Below, piece by piece: positions 25,934-34,662 of a stretch of 64,000 nucleotides of DNA; positions within the stretch are counted from its first letter, which is position 1; each line of letters opens with the position of its first letter. The notes below the pieces were generated by a model. The model had not been told where the DNA came from, made no database searches, and saw only the letters and a list, made by a program, of their open reading frames with translations. This stretch comes from Paraflavitalea sp. CAU 1676 (GTDB lineage: Bacteria; Bacteroidota; Bacteroidia; Chitinophagales; Chitinophagaceae). The stretch is from positions 434,001 through 498,000 of the forward strand of contig NZ_JARHUJ010000007.1 of assembly GCF_029223285.1 (NCBI RefSeq). Direction: 5' to 3'. The translations under genes were made by a program, and so were the position numbers.

Positions 25934-26953
25934 TCAAAACTTATAAGTAAGGCTCAATACAATACCATAATCATAGTTGGTGCTTCCGGAGGGGGGCCGG
26001 CTATCAAAATTGGTGTAGGGGTTCAAGGTCAGGTAGAAATACCGGATCAGCTCCCACGAAAAGGTGGTATTACCTTCTATCCGCACACGGCCCAATTGCG
26101 TCAGCCCAACGTAGCCTGCCTGCGAAGAACTGATCTGGATATTGGGATGCTGGAACCGGAAAAAATTGAACCGAAACATCAGCGGTACTTCTACCAATAA
26201 TCCGGGCGACTCGCCGGCCGTACTCAACTCCTGGCTCAACGATAGCCCGGTGATGCCATACAACTGCCATTGATTGCGCACAAAGAGCTTATTACCTACC
26301 CCGGCCATTTCCTGGAACCTGCGGGCGATGGACAGTTCAAGATTCCGCTGATAACTGCCGGTCGCCGAAATAAACCACGCAGTACTCACACTATAGGCCG
26401 CCATGAGGCTGATATCTTCCCGGTCTCTCGAAAAAGCAGCCGTATCGATCGAATAGTTGACAGAAGCCATGAATTGATATTCCAGTTTACGGGCCGCATA
26501 GAGCACAGAAGAACTGAGGTTCACCTGCCCAACGCCGCTCGACTTGGTATAGCTGAATCCGACAGCCAGGTTACCATGCAGGCTTTTTAAGAACTGTTTT
26601 TCGAGCGGTATCACCAGGTTCAGCTGCCCGAGACGAATAGGAACAGTAGTACCATTATCCGACAGGATCTCGATCCACCCATCCTTTTCCCCGCTCCGGA
26701 TAATTCCATAGAATAGTTCCTTATCGACCAATTCGATCTTGAATCGCCTGTTTGATTTCAACACCCGGATCTTATACAATTTCACGCTTAGCAACTTGAG
26801 GTCGATCTCATCGAACGATACCTCCCCGAGGTTAATACTTCGCAACTCACCGATCAAGACCTGTCCGTTATACAAAAAGATCGTATCCTTTTCCTGGCAT
26901 TCGCCTTTAACCCGAGACAGAACCAGCAAGACAAAAATGATTAAGCGCTGCAT
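25934..26953 (-). CDS. Exported DUF481-like outer-membrane barrel protein
   Basis: A 339-residue protein with a signal peptide (MQRLIIFVLLVLSRVKGECQ). Residues about 22-125 form two small beta modules (DTIFLYNGQVLIGELRSINL, FYGIIRSGEKDGWIEIL). From about 130 a beta-barrel follows (LHGNLAVGFSYTKSSGVGQV, YQFMASVNYSIDTAAFSRD) ending YDYGIVLSLTYKF. The arrangement resembles DUF481 (YdiY-like) proteins. It is the first gene of the minus-strand trio with the DUF4136 lipoprotein and the smaller barrel, and is divergent from the ECF sigma gene. Substrate unknown. Confidence 0.7.
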   Translation of the reverse strand: MQRLIIFVLLVLSRVKGECQEKDTIFLYNGQVLIGELRSINLGEVSFDEIDLKLLSVKLYKIRVLKSNRRFKIELVDKELFYGIIRSGEKDGWIEILSDNGTTVPIRLGQLNLVIPLEKQFLKSLHGNLAVGFSYTKSSGVGQVNLSSSVLYAARKLEYQFMASVNYSIDTAAFSRDREDISLMAAYSVSTAWFISATGSYQRNLELSIARRFQEMAGVGNKLFVRNQWQLYGITGLSLSQELSTAGESPGLLVEVPLMFRFNFFRFQHPNIQISSSQAGYVGLTQLGRVRIEGNTTFSWELIRYFYLTLNPYTNFDSRPPSGSTNYDYGIVLSLTYKF

Positions 26954-27253
26954 ATTCTGCCTGTTTTGAGGTATCTCCCCGCTGCAAAGAAGACACCGTT
27001 CAATATTTATTTCCGTAAGCGGAGAGCTATCTTTTTGTTGCCCGGATTTCTAAATCAGGTCCTCTCAATGTAGATATTCTCTTAAGTCACCTCTAAATAT
27101 CTCTAACTTGTCATAGTTACTGTTAATTGATACAACGCTTAACCGTAAAACACTTCAGACTAACTGCTGCACCTCCTGTGCAACACATCGATACTGCTAT
27201 ACCGCCTCCACACCTCCCCTGCCGTGGCACCAAACCATACAAAACGTACTACA
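26954..27253. other. Divergent promoter region between the DUF481-like gene and the ECF sigma gene
   Basis: A 300-bp AT-rich spacer. It contains CCTCTAAAT at 27090-27098, a word repeated just after the sigma gene at 27853-27861. A near match to the -7 consensus (TATCTTTT) lies around 27028. No gene seen. Confidence 0.4.
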
Positions 27254-27847
27254 ATGAATCCGAGGTCTACAAAAACTACCGATCGTCATCTACTTGAATT
27301 GATCAACCAAAAAGACGAATCCGTGTTCACGATCCTGTACCAGCAATTCTGGTCTCCACTACTTTCTTTTGCGGGCAACTACCTATCCGACACGGACACT
27401 TGTAAAGAAGTCGTACAGGAACTATTCATCACCCTGCACACGAAGCGTTTCCAATTGAAAGTAAGCAGTTCCGTATCGTCGTACCTGTACAGTTCCCTAA
27501 AGAACAAGATCTTTAACCACCTGCGCGATCAGTCTGTTTACAACAAACACATCAAAGGAGCCTCGCGCACAAAGTGGGCGTCGTTCAACGACAACAATGT
27601 AGAGCAAACGATCGACCTGATCGAGCTTAACCGGAGTATCAATGAATGCCTGCTGCTGATGCCCGAGAAATACCGCCAGGTGTATACGCTTCACAAACAA
27701 TACGGCTATACCCTTAAGAAAACATCCTTCCTGCTGAAGCGACCGGTCGATACCGTAGAAAAGCAATACCGGCGCATCATTCACCTCATCCGGGAGCATC
27801 TCTGCGAGAAGGAGCTCTACCCAGCGATATCTCTCAACAAAGCGTAG
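27254..27847 (+). CDS. ECF-type RNA polymerase sigma factor
   Basis: A 197-residue sigma-70 family factor. The ATG at 27254 (MNPRSTKTTDRHLLELINQK) is preferred over an in-frame start ten codons upstream because it matches the usual N-terminus. Region 2 covers about 25-95 (FTILYQQFWSPLLSFAGNYL, TCKEVVQELFITLHTKR); region 4 covers about 135-185 (LMPEKYRQVYTLHKQYGYTL, KRPVDTVEKQYRRIIHLI). No FecR-type anti-sigma gene is adjacent, so control must come from elsewhere or from transcription. It is the first gene of the long plus-strand run and precedes a DUF4136 lipoprotein by 84 bp, which may be a target. Confidence 0.88.
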   Translation: MNPRSTKTTDRHLLELINQKDESVFTILYQQFWSPLLSFAGNYLSDTDTCKEVVQELFITLHTKRFQLKVSSSVSSYLYSSLKNKIFNHLRDQSVYNKHIKGASRTKWASFNDNNVEQTIDLIELNRSINECLLLMPEKYRQVYTLHKQYGYTLKKTSFLLKRPVDTVEKQYRRIIHLIREHLCEKELYPAISLNKA

Positions 27848-27853
27848 AGATAC

Positions 27854-27868
27854 CTCTAAATTTTAGAG
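27854..27868. repeat. 15-bp palindrome behind the sigma factor gene
   Basis: Arms CTCTAAA and TTTAGAG around one T, 6 bp after the sigma gene stop and 63 bp before the DUF4136 start. It is too AT-rich for a strong terminator and could be a protein-binding site for the downstream gene. Confidence 0.4.
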
Positions 27869-27931
27869 ATGATGGCGGAAAAAGCGCCCCGACGGTGTCT
27901 TACCAGCAAAAGACATTAAAACTATAAGCGT

Positions 27932-28501
27932 ATGAAAAAATCGAAACCGCTGGCCGTCTGGACAGCCGCCGTCCTTTGCCTGGCGTCCTGCGCGCCCAGC
28001 CTGAAGGTCAATACCGACTACGATAAAAGCGCCGATTTCAGTAAATACAAGACTTTTACGCTCTATCAAAGCGACAGCAGCAACTCGGCCATCAGCCAGC
28101 TGAACCAGGAAAGGATCAAGAATGCCGTGATCGCGGCCATGCAGAGCAAGGGCCTCACCCTCGCCAGCGGCACGCCCGACCTGTACGTCAATACGGTTAC
28201 AATCCTGAAGGACAAAGTAGCTCTGAGTTCCAACACCGACTACTACGGGTATGGCGGTGTGTACCGGCCCTACTATTGGGGTGCCGGCATGGGAATGTCC
28301 TCCTCCACCAACTACAATGTCGATTATTATAAGGATGGATCGCTCATCATCGATGTAATCGACGCCGGCACCAAGAAACTGATATGGCAGGGGATAGGCA
28401 ATAAGGAGATCGATAACCCGATCAAGAACCCGGATGTTGAAGCTCCTAAAATAGTTAATAAGATCATGGAAGGATTTCCCCCGGGCGCAGCAAAGAAATA
28501 A
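27932..28501 (+). CDS. DUF4136 lipoprotein, second copy
   Basis: A 189-residue lipoprotein: MKKSKPLAVWTAAVLCLASC gives lipidation at Cys20. The DUF4136 domain is complete: KVNTDYDKSADFSKYKTFTL, LNQERIKNAVIAAMQSKGL, GTPDLYVNTVTILKDK, GSLIIDVIDAGTKKLIWQGI and a C-terminal IVNKIMEGFPP. A short Tyr/Gly-rich insert (YYGYGGVYRPYYWGAG) corresponds to the much longer aromatic insert of the copy at 25232-25882. Its stop overlaps by one base a possible start of the following small HTH gene. Function unknown; probably faces the periplasm. Confidence 0.87.
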   Translation: MKKSKPLAVWTAAVLCLASCAPSLKVNTDYDKSADFSKYKTFTLYQSDSSNSAISQLNQERIKNAVIAAMQSKGLTLASGTPDLYVNTVTILKDKVALSSNTDYYGYGGVYRPYYWGAGMGMSSSTNYNVDYYKDGSLIIDVIDAGTKKLIWQGIGNKEIDNPIKNPDVEAPKIVNKIMEGFPPGAAKK

Positions 28502-28539
28502 TGATCACCGCCAGCATTTTTCATCTTACAACTGATTCG

Positions 28540-28839
28540 ATGGCTACCCAAAGAAGAAAATTCTCCTACGAGGAGAAGCTTGGAATCGTTCAAAGAGCCG
28601 GCCAGCTGGGGGTCACCGCCGTGTTGCATGAGTATCATTTATCGTACAGCGTATTTGCCCGGTGGCGCAAACAATTCATCCAGGCCAACGCCAACGCAGC
28701 CGAAATGGCTGCCACCAACAAAACCAGGATTGAGCTCAGGCAACTGCAGGAAGAGAACGTTCGACTGAAAAAGATCATCGCCGATCAGGCGCTCGAACTG
28801 GAAAGAAAGGAAGAAGACCTTCGAAAATTCAAACGATAA
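28540..28839 (+). CDS. IS3-OrfA-like helix-turn-helix protein (orphan transposase part)
   Basis: A 99-residue protein resembling the first frame of IS3/IS911-type elements: RRKFSYEEKLGIVQRAGQLG and the following HTH (YHLSYSVFARWRKQF), then a leucine-zipper-like coiled coil (LQEENVRLKKIIADQALELE). The ATG at 28540 gives the standard N-terminus; an in-frame ATG at 28501 shares a base with the previous stop (TAATG) and would add 13 residues. No OrfB or DDE transposase frame follows and I see no terminal inverted repeats, so it is either a remnant or a domesticated regulator. The next gene starts 69 bp later. Confidence 0.7.
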   Translation: MATQRRKFSYEEKLGIVQRAGQLGVTAVLHEYHLSYSVFARWRKQFIQANANAAEMAATNKTRIELRQLQEENVRLKKIIADQALELERKEEDLRKFKR

Positions 28840-28908
28840 CCAGGCACCCATCAGTTTCATCAACCAGCTAGTCAACATTAACTAACAAACAACAACCCTC
28901 CATTAAAA

Positions 28909-29469
28909 ATGAAACAAATGAAAAAGTATCTCTTTCTGCTGATCGCCATGGCATGGATCAGCCACAGTTTTGCCCAGGATGACGACATCGTAATCCGCGG
29001 CACCTCAAAGATCAACAAGAACCTGACACCAAAGGTCGTGATCGATTCACTCAACAAGAAGTTCCCCAACGCCAAAGCCGTACAATACTATAAAACCCCG
29101 GCCGATGCAGCGAAGAACGGTTGGACCATCACCACCGAAAACGACCTCGACGCATCCGACGAGATCGATTACTATACCATCAGCTTCAAGAGGGACAACA
29201 TGAAGTATTATGGCCTATACAAAGCCAACGGAGAACTGGTCACTTCCAAATTGGCCCAAAGTGTAAAAACATTACCGGCACCCATACAAACGTCGCTGAA
29301 ATCATTGAGTACCCAGTACCCGGGCTACAAGGTCATCTCAAAGACCTATTACAAGAACACCAATTACTCCAAACACAAGGAACATTATGAGATCATCGCC
29401 GAAAAAGGAAAAGAACAGAAAAGGCTTTATTACGATGGAGAAGGCAACCTGGTGAAAGTGAAAGGATAA
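28909..29469 (+). CDS. Exported PepSY-like (DUF2874-type) protein, copy 2
   Basis: A 186-residue exported protein with signal peptide through SHSFAQ. Two cystatin-like halves: about 30-100 (GTSKINKNLTPKVVIDSLNK, KFPNAKAVQYYKTP) and about 105-185 (LPAPIQTSLKSLSTQYPGYK, HYEIIAEKGKEQKRLYYDG). It is a paralogue of the protein at 18911-19477 with the same block order and length, but more Lys-rich. A second ATG three codons in is an equally good start. It lies 70 bp before the sulfatase gene on the same strand. The function is not known. Confidence 0.8.
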   Translation: MKQMKKYLFLLIAMAWISHSFAQDDDIVIRGTSKINKNLTPKVVIDSLNKKFPNAKAVQYYKTPADAAKNGWTITTENDLDASDEIDYYTISFKRDNMKYYGLYKANGELVTSKLAQSVKTLPAPIQTSLKSLSTQYPGYKVISKTYYKNTNYSKHKEHYEIIAEKGKEQKRLYYDGEGNLVKVKG

Positions 29470-29539
29470 AAACGATCCGCCTACCACAAAACAAGACCGA
29501 CCGGCAGGAAAACCTATTGAAAATACAAACAACACTATC

Positions 29540-31132
29540 ATGGCAGTATTAAGTAAACACCTGGCATGGCCATTTGCCGTATGTACCAGCATGGCCTTAT
29601 GTACATACCAGACCTCCGTAGCCCAAAAGAAGCCCAATATTCTGGTCATATTCGGCGACGACGTAGGTCAGGCCAACATCAGTGCCTTCACCTATGGCGT
29701 GGTAGGCTATAAAACGCCGCATATCGACCGCCTCGCAAAAGAAGGCTTGTTGTTTACTGACTACTATGCGGAAAACAGTTGTACAGCCGGTCGCTCTACC
29801 TTCATCACCGGGCAATGCGCCAAGCGCACGGGCCTTTCCAAGGTAGGCATACCGGGCGCCCCGGTAGGCCTGCAGGCCAGAGACGTAACGATCGCAAGGG
29901 CATTGAAAGCACAGGGTTACGGTACCGGGCAGTTCGGAAAGAATCACCTCGGCGATCGCAACGAATTTCTCCCTACCGCCCATGGGTTCGATGAGTTCTT
30001 TGGCAACCTCTACCACCTCAACGCCGAGGAAGAGCCGGAGCGCCCGTACTGGCCCAAAGACGAACCGGAATTTGAAAAGATGTATAAGCCACGCGGTGTA
30101 TTGCGCAGCACGGCCGATGGGAAAGTGGAAGATACAGGCCCGCTCACCAAAAAAAGGATGGAGACCATAGACGACGAAACCACCGCTGCGTGCATTGACT
30201 ATATTAAAAGGCAGGCGCAACAAAATAAACCATTCTTTACCTGGATGAACTTCACCCGTATGCACTTCGAAACGCATATACGGCCGTCCATGCAGGGCCA
30301 AAGCGGCATGCCGGGAAATGGTTATGCCGACGGCATGATTGAAATGGACAACAATGTAGGCAAACTACTCAACCTGCTGGATGAGTTGAAGATCACCGAC
30401 AATACCATCGTGATCTTTACTACCGATAACGGCCCCAACCAGTTCAGCTGGCCCGATGCCGCTACAACTCCGTTCCGCAGCGAGAAAAATACCAATTGGG
30501 AAGGCGCTTACCGCGTACCCGCCTTCGTTCGCTGGCCAGGCCACATCAAAGCAGGCTCAGTCACCAATGAAATGTTCTCTGGCATGGACTGGTTCCCTAC
30601 CCTGCTGGCAGCCGCGGGCGACAACAACATTAAGGAACGACTGCTCCAAGGCACCACCCTTGGCGGCAAATCGTATAAAGTGCACCTCGACGGTTATAAC
30701 CAATTGGATTTTCTTACCGGAAAAACTGACAAAAGCTCCCGCATCGAATTTCCCTACTTTAACGACGATGCTGAAATGGTGGGCTTTCGGTTCAAGAACT
30801 GGAAAGCTGTATTCCGGGAGCAATCGGCCCCGGGCGGCTTTAAAGTATGGTCCGATCCGTTTATCAGGTACCGGGTACCCAGGTTGTTCAACCTGCGCAT
30901 GGATCCTTATGAACGCGCCGACGGCGTCTCGGATCAATACTTCGACTGGCTGGTCAAGAACGACTATATCATCTTTGATGTGATGACGCATGCCATCGCT
31001 TTCCTCGAAACGTTCAAAGCCTATCCGCCATCGCAATTGCCCGCCAGTTTCTCGATCGACCAGATAGAAGATGAACTCAACAAGGCACTGGAAGAAAAAC
31101 TAAAACCCAAAGCACCCACAGGAGGTAAATGA
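29540..31132 (+). CDS. Exported sulfatase (arylsulfatase family, C-T-A-G-R active site)
   Basis: A 530-residue alkaline-phosphatase-superfamily sulfatase with a signal peptide (about residues 1-29). Metal ligands are in NILVIFGDDVGQ (Asp40, Asp41) and TTDNGPNQ. The modification site is SCTAGRSTFITGQ: Cys81 becomes formylglycine, Arg85 is conserved, and Ala83 replaces the usual proline of C-x-P-x-R. A known sulfatase subgroup has this alanine. His/Lys residues of the pocket appear in GQFGKNHLGDRN. Aromatic/acidic inserts near 155-185 are family-specific. The FGE gene at 22450-23652 is the likely maturase. It stands 91 bp before moxR and begins the sulfatase/Bat/phosphatase run. The natural sulfate ester is unknown. 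Confidence 0.92.
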   Translation: MAVLSKHLAWPFAVCTSMALCTYQTSVAQKKPNILVIFGDDVGQANISAFTYGVVGYKTPHIDRLAKEGLLFTDYYAENSCTAGRSTFITGQCAKRTGLSKVGIPGAPVGLQARDVTIARALKAQGYGTGQFGKNHLGDRNEFLPTAHGFDEFFGNLYHLNAEEEPERPYWPKDEPEFEKMYKPRGVLRSTADGKVEDTGPLTKKRMETIDDETTAACIDYIKRQAQQNKPFFTWMNFTRMHFETHIRPSMQGQSGMPGNGYADGMIEMDNNVGKLLNLLDELKITDNTIVIFTTDNGPNQFSWPDAATTPFRSEKNTNWEGAYRVPAFVRWPGHIKAGSVTNEMFSGMDWFPTLLAAAGDNNIKERLLQGTTLGGKSYKVHLDGYNQLDFLTGKTDKSSRIEFPYFNDDAEMVGFRFKNWKAVFREQSAPGGFKVWSDPFIRYRVPRLFNLRMDPYERADGVSDQYFDWLVKNDYIIFDVMTHAIAFLETFKAYPPSQLPASFSIDQIEDELNKALEEKLKPKAPTGGK

Positions 31133-31223
31133 CAACGTAACATTAACCATTGATAAACCAAGAGGCCTCATGAATCCGTACTGGGGCCTCTTTACCTTAT
31201 ACCTTATCACAAAATGCTTACCG

Positions 31224-32186
31224 ATGGCGACACGCGATCAGATACTGGAGCTGAAAAAACAAATTGGAGAGAACATCATCGGCCAGGAAGATGTGATCAC
31301 AAAGATCCTGATCGGATTGCTCACCGATGGCAACGTGTTGCTGGAAGGCTTACCAGGACTGGCAAAGACCAGGGCGGTGAAAAGCCTCGCCAAACACCTG
31401 GCCTGTAAGCTCAGCCGCATACAGTTCACGCCCGACCTGCTGCCCTCCGACATCACCGGCACCGAGATCTACCAGCCGCAAAGTGAAGAGAAGTTCATCT
31501 TTCAGCCCGGACCGCTGTTCAGCAACCTGGTACTCGCCGATGAGATCAACCGCGCTCCCGCCAAAGTACAGGCGGCCCTGCTCGAAGCCATGGAAGAAAG
31601 GCAGGTATCCGTAGCCGGTAAAACACACGCCATGGAACCGCTGTTTATGGTGCTCGCCACCGAAAACCCGATCGAGCAGGAAGGCACCTACCCATTGCCC
31701 GAAGCACAGCTCGACCGGTTCATGATGAAGATCGAGGTCACCTATCCCGGCTACGACGACGAACTGTCTATCATGCGCCTGGTGCGGAAAGAGGCCGGCT
31801 CTACCAACGGCGCAGCACCGGTAGTGATACCACAGGAAGTGATCTTCGAAGCACGTAAGGCCATCAACACAGTAAAGACCAGCGAAGCAGCCGAGAAATA
31901 CATCGTCGACATCATATCAGCCACCCGCTATCCCGACAAATTCGGAAAGGACCTGGCCAAATGGATCAGTTATGGCGCCAGCCCCCGCGGCACCATTGCG
32001 CTCGACAAATGTTCGCGCGTAGTAGCCTGGCTGGAGGGGCGCGACTATGTAACACCCGACGATATTCGATTTATCGCGCACGACGTATTGCGCCACCGCA
32101 TCATACTTAGCTATACCGCCAATGCCGATGGCATGAATGCCAACAAAGTGATCGACGAACTATTGAAAAATGTAGCCGTAAGCTGA
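31224..32186 (+). CDS. moxR: MoxR-family AAA+ ATPase
   Basis: A 320-residue AAA+ ATPase of the MoxR family, starting at ATG 31224 (MATRDQILELKKQIGENIIG); an upstream in-frame ATG would add 18 residues that do not fit the family. Walker A is GLPGLAKT (42-49), Walker B is LVLADEINRAP (Asp106, Glu107), the following AKVQAALLEAMEERQV is the MoxR signature, and sensor 1 is ATENPIEQEGTYPLPEAQLD. The C-terminal lid carries WISYGASPRGTIAL. MoxR ATPases act as chaperones with VWA proteins; this one begins a full Bat operon, with DUF58 one base after its stop. Confidence 0.93.
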   Translation: MATRDQILELKKQIGENIIGQEDVITKILIGLLTDGNVLLEGLPGLAKTRAVKSLAKHLACKLSRIQFTPDLLPSDITGTEIYQPQSEEKFIFQPGPLFSNLVLADEINRAPAKVQAALLEAMEERQVSVAGKTHAMEPLFMVLATENPIEQEGTYPLPEAQLDRFMMKIEVTYPGYDDELSIMRLVRKEAGSTNGAAPVVIPQEVIFEARKAINTVKTSEAAEKYIVDIISATRYPDKFGKDLAKWISYGASPRGTIALDKCSRVVAWLEGRDYVTPDDIRFIAHDVLRHRIILSYTANADGMNANKVIDELLKNVAVS

Positions 32187-32187
32187 T

Positions 32188-33138
32188 ATGTTCCGCTTCA
32201 AACAAAATACACCGATCGATTATCCGCCCGAGGTAGTAACCACCTTGCACGACCTCATGCGGTTCGAGTACCTGGTGCAGGCAGGCCACCTGTTGCCGGC
32301 ACACCCCGTTTATTCCCTGCTGGCCGGGCGCCATGCCTCCAAATTGCGCGGCCGCGGTCTCGACTTCGAAGAAGTTCGCCTCTACACCCCCGGCGACGAT
32401 ATCCGCAATATCGATTGGCTGGTGACGGCCCGCACCGGCAAAACCCACTCCAAAACATTCAATGAAGAAAAAGAACGCCCCTCTTTCATCATCGTGGACC
32501 AAACCAGCCGGCTCTTCTTCGGCAGCCAACGATATACCAAATCCGTGATCGCCGCACATGCGGCCGCACTCGCAGCCTTCTATACCCTCAAAAGAGGCGA
32601 CCGTGCCGGAGGCATCATATTCAACGAAACCGGCGCCGATCATATACACCCGCGCCGCAGCAAAGCGCTCATACAGCACTTCCTGCAATGCATCGTAGAA
32701 CGCAACCGGCAATTGCCGCAGCGCAAAACCGCCGGCAACAGTCCTGAATTCCTCAACAAAGCCATTCAACAGGCACAGGCAGCCATCACCCACGATTACG
32801 TCGTGAGTCTCATCGGCGACCTCAGCCTTATCGACGAAGAAACGAAAGAACGGTTACGCAACCTCAGCTACCACAACGATGTGATACTGGTACATATATA
32901 CGACGCCTTCGAGGAAAGTCTCCCCGAAGGCAAACTGGTGTTATCCAACGGCAAACAACAGATCGCCTGGCGCAATAACCGGCGCCAACATGGCGAACGA
33001 TTCCGCCAGGACTTTACCGCCTGGAAAGAAAGCATCACTGATGAATTCCGGCATACCCGCATCCCGATCGTATTCTTCAACACTACCCAACCCGTAGAAG
33101 AACAGGTAAAACAATCGATGGGAATGCTGCTTGATTAG
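32188..33138 (+). CDS. DUF58 domain protein of the Bat operon
   Basis: A 316-residue cytoplasmic protein of the DUF58 family. The signature GRGLDFEEVRLYTPGDDIRN IDW-type block is present near residues 53-73, followed by the VWA-like half (FIIVDQTSRLFFG with a degenerate MIDAS, AALAAFYTLKRGDRAGGIIF). DUF58 proteins link MoxR to the membrane VWA proteins in Bat operons. The gene begins one base after the moxR stop and ends 52 bp before the DUF4381 start. No membrane segment is seen. Confidence 0.9.
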   Translation: MFRFKQNTPIDYPPEVVTTLHDLMRFEYLVQAGHLLPAHPVYSLLAGRHASKLRGRGLDFEEVRLYTPGDDIRNIDWLVTARTGKTHSKTFNEEKERPSFIIVDQTSRLFFGSQRYTKSVIAAHAAALAAFYTLKRGDRAGGIIFNETGADHIHPRRSKALIQHFLQCIVERNRQLPQRKTAGNSPEFLNKAIQQAQAAITHDYVVSLIGDLSLIDEETKERLRNLSYHNDVILVHIYDAFEESLPEGKLVLSNGKQQIAWRNNRRQHGERFRQDFTAWKESITDEFRHTRIPIVFFNTTQPVEEQVKQSMGMLLD

Positions 33139-33190
33139 TCTTTTCTGCCAATCAACAGCAACACCACCATTCATAAAAACAGCATTAATC

Positions 33191-33667
33191 ATGAATGAAT
33201 TCGGCAGCCTGATAGAGCCCCCACCCGTACCCTTCCGCTTTGGGGCACCCGGCTGGTATGTACTGGGCGCCCTGATCATGCTCATTCTGCTTGCTGCAGC
33301 CAGGCTCATCATCCGCCATTACCGGCGCAATGCATACCGGCGGCAGGCCCTGGGGTGGTTAGAGCAACAGGAAACCCGGCTGCAACAGGGAGGATCACCC
33401 CTGGCATTTGTATACAATGTCAACATGCTGCTGAAAAGAGTAGCCATGGGCCGCTACGGCAGGCCCGGCATTGCCCCCCTGCGCAATGACCAATGGGTAG
33501 CGTTGCTGAACAAAACTGCCCCGCGCAGCCTGTTCACCGGCGAAGATGCCAGCTTGCTGCAACAGGCCCTGTATACACAACAGGAAATACCGCTCAACGA
33601 GGCGGCCGCTTTCGCCGCCAAATCTAAAAACTGGATACAATACCACCGGTACAACTATGCACTTTGA
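33191..33667 (+). CDS. DUF4381-type membrane protein of the Bat operon
   Basis: A 158-residue protein with one membrane helix (about 22-42, PGWYVLGALIMLILLAAARL) after a short periplasmic Pro-rich lead (LIEPPPVPFRFGAP), then a basic cytoplasmic helix bundle (YRRNAYRRQALGWLEQQE, LAFVYNVNMLLKRVAMGRYG). This matches DUF4381, the small protein normally found between DUF58 and BatA. The ATG at 33191 is preferred to an earlier in-frame start that overlaps the DUF58 gene. It overlaps batA by 11 bp. Likely a scaffold for the Bat complex. Confidence 0.85.
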   Translation: MNEFGSLIEPPPVPFRFGAPGWYVLGALIMLILLAAARLIIRHYRRNAYRRQALGWLEQQETRLQQGGSPLAFVYNVNMLLKRVAMGRYGRPGIAPLRNDQWVALLNKTAPRSLFTGEDASLLQQALYTQQEIPLNEAAAFAAKSKNWIQYHRYNYAL

Positions 33668-34637
33668 GATCGCCTATAAATGGATATACTGGTTACTGCC
33701 ACTACCACTGCTGGTCTGGTTCCTGTTGCCTGCCCTCAAAAAAAGAAGAGCAGCCCTGCTGGCACCCTTTTTCGACCGCGCAGCGAAACTCTCGGGTCAG
33801 CATCCACGCAAAGCAGCCTGGATCACCACACGTTCCTGGCTGGGATTGGCAGCCTTGTTCCTGTGCTGGATATGCCTGCTGGCAGCAGCCTCCTCGCCCC
33901 GGTACGTAGGCAAGCCAGGCAAAAAGGTCAAAACGGTAAGAAGCTTCCTCATAGCAGCCGATATCTCCTTCAGTATGGCGCAAACCGATTGGATACTTGA
34001 TGGCAAACGAACCAGCCGGTGGGCAGCGGTAAAGACCATCATGAAAGACTTTGTGAAAAACCGCCAAAGTGACCAGATTGGCCTGGTCATGTTCGGCACC
34101 CATGCCTACCTGCAGGCTCCCCTCACGACCGATCTCGATGCCATCACCTGGCTGCTCGATGAAACCGAGGTAGGCATGGCCGGGCAAATGACAAGCATCG
34201 GCGAAGCGATCGGCTTCAGCATAAAAGTGTTCCGCGAGGATACGATCAAACAACGCATCATGCTCCTGCTCACCGACGGCATCGATGCCGGTCAGCAGGT
34301 GCAGCCACTCGATGCCGCCCAGGAAGCCCGTAAAGACTCCATCATCATTTACACGTTGGGAATAGGAAAGGCCCACGGCAGTGGCGGTTACGACCTAGAT
34401 GAGAAAACGCTCAAGGATATAGCCCGGGTAACCGGCGGAAAATATTTCAACGCCATGAATGAAGGACAATTAAAAGAAGTATACAAAGAGCTCGATAAAC
34501 TACAGCCCGTACAATATGAGGAGGAGACCTATAAGCCGGTGCAATTGCTGTACATGTACCCATTGGCATGCGCCATTGCACTGGCCCTGGTCTTCCACCT
34601 GTTGAATGGCATTATCCAGGCGATCAGGTGGAACTGA
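33657..34637 (+). CDS. batA: BatA-type VWA membrane protein
   Basis: A 326-residue membrane protein starting at ATG 33657 within the end of the DUF4381 gene. Two N-terminal helices (about 9-26 and 60-78) precede a VWA domain (about 95-285). The MIDAS is DISFS (Asp102, Ser104, Ser106) with MTSIGEAIGFS and LLTDGIDAG completing metal coordination. The Phe in place of the usual Gly inside the first motif is mild divergence. A C-terminal membrane helix (LLYMYPLACAIALALVFHLL) closes the protein. Bat proteins are linked to aerotolerance in Bacteroides and envelope stress elsewhere. The VWA domain should face the periplasm. Confidence 0.9.
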   Translation: MHFEIAYKWIYWLLPLPLLVWFLLPALKKRRAALLAPFFDRAAKLSGQHPRKAAWITTRSWLGLAALFLCWICLLAAASSPRYVGKPGKKVKTVRSFLIAADISFSMAQTDWILDGKRTSRWAAVKTIMKDFVKNRQSDQIGLVMFGTHAYLQAPLTTDLDAITWLLDETEVGMAGQMTSIGEAIGFSIKVFREDTIKQRIMLLLTDGIDAGQQVQPLDAAQEARKDSIIIYTLGIGKAHGSGGYDLDEKTLKDIARVTGGKYFNAMNEGQLKEVYKELDKLQPVQYEEETYKPVQLLYMYPLACAIALALVFHLLNGIIQAIRWN

Positions 34638-34662
34638 CACATCACCACCAGCGCAGGCAATT

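Noticed and set aside
28501-28839. Complete IS3 insertion sequence
   Set aside because: Only an OrfA-like part is present; no OrfB frame and no terminal inverted repeats or target duplications are visible.
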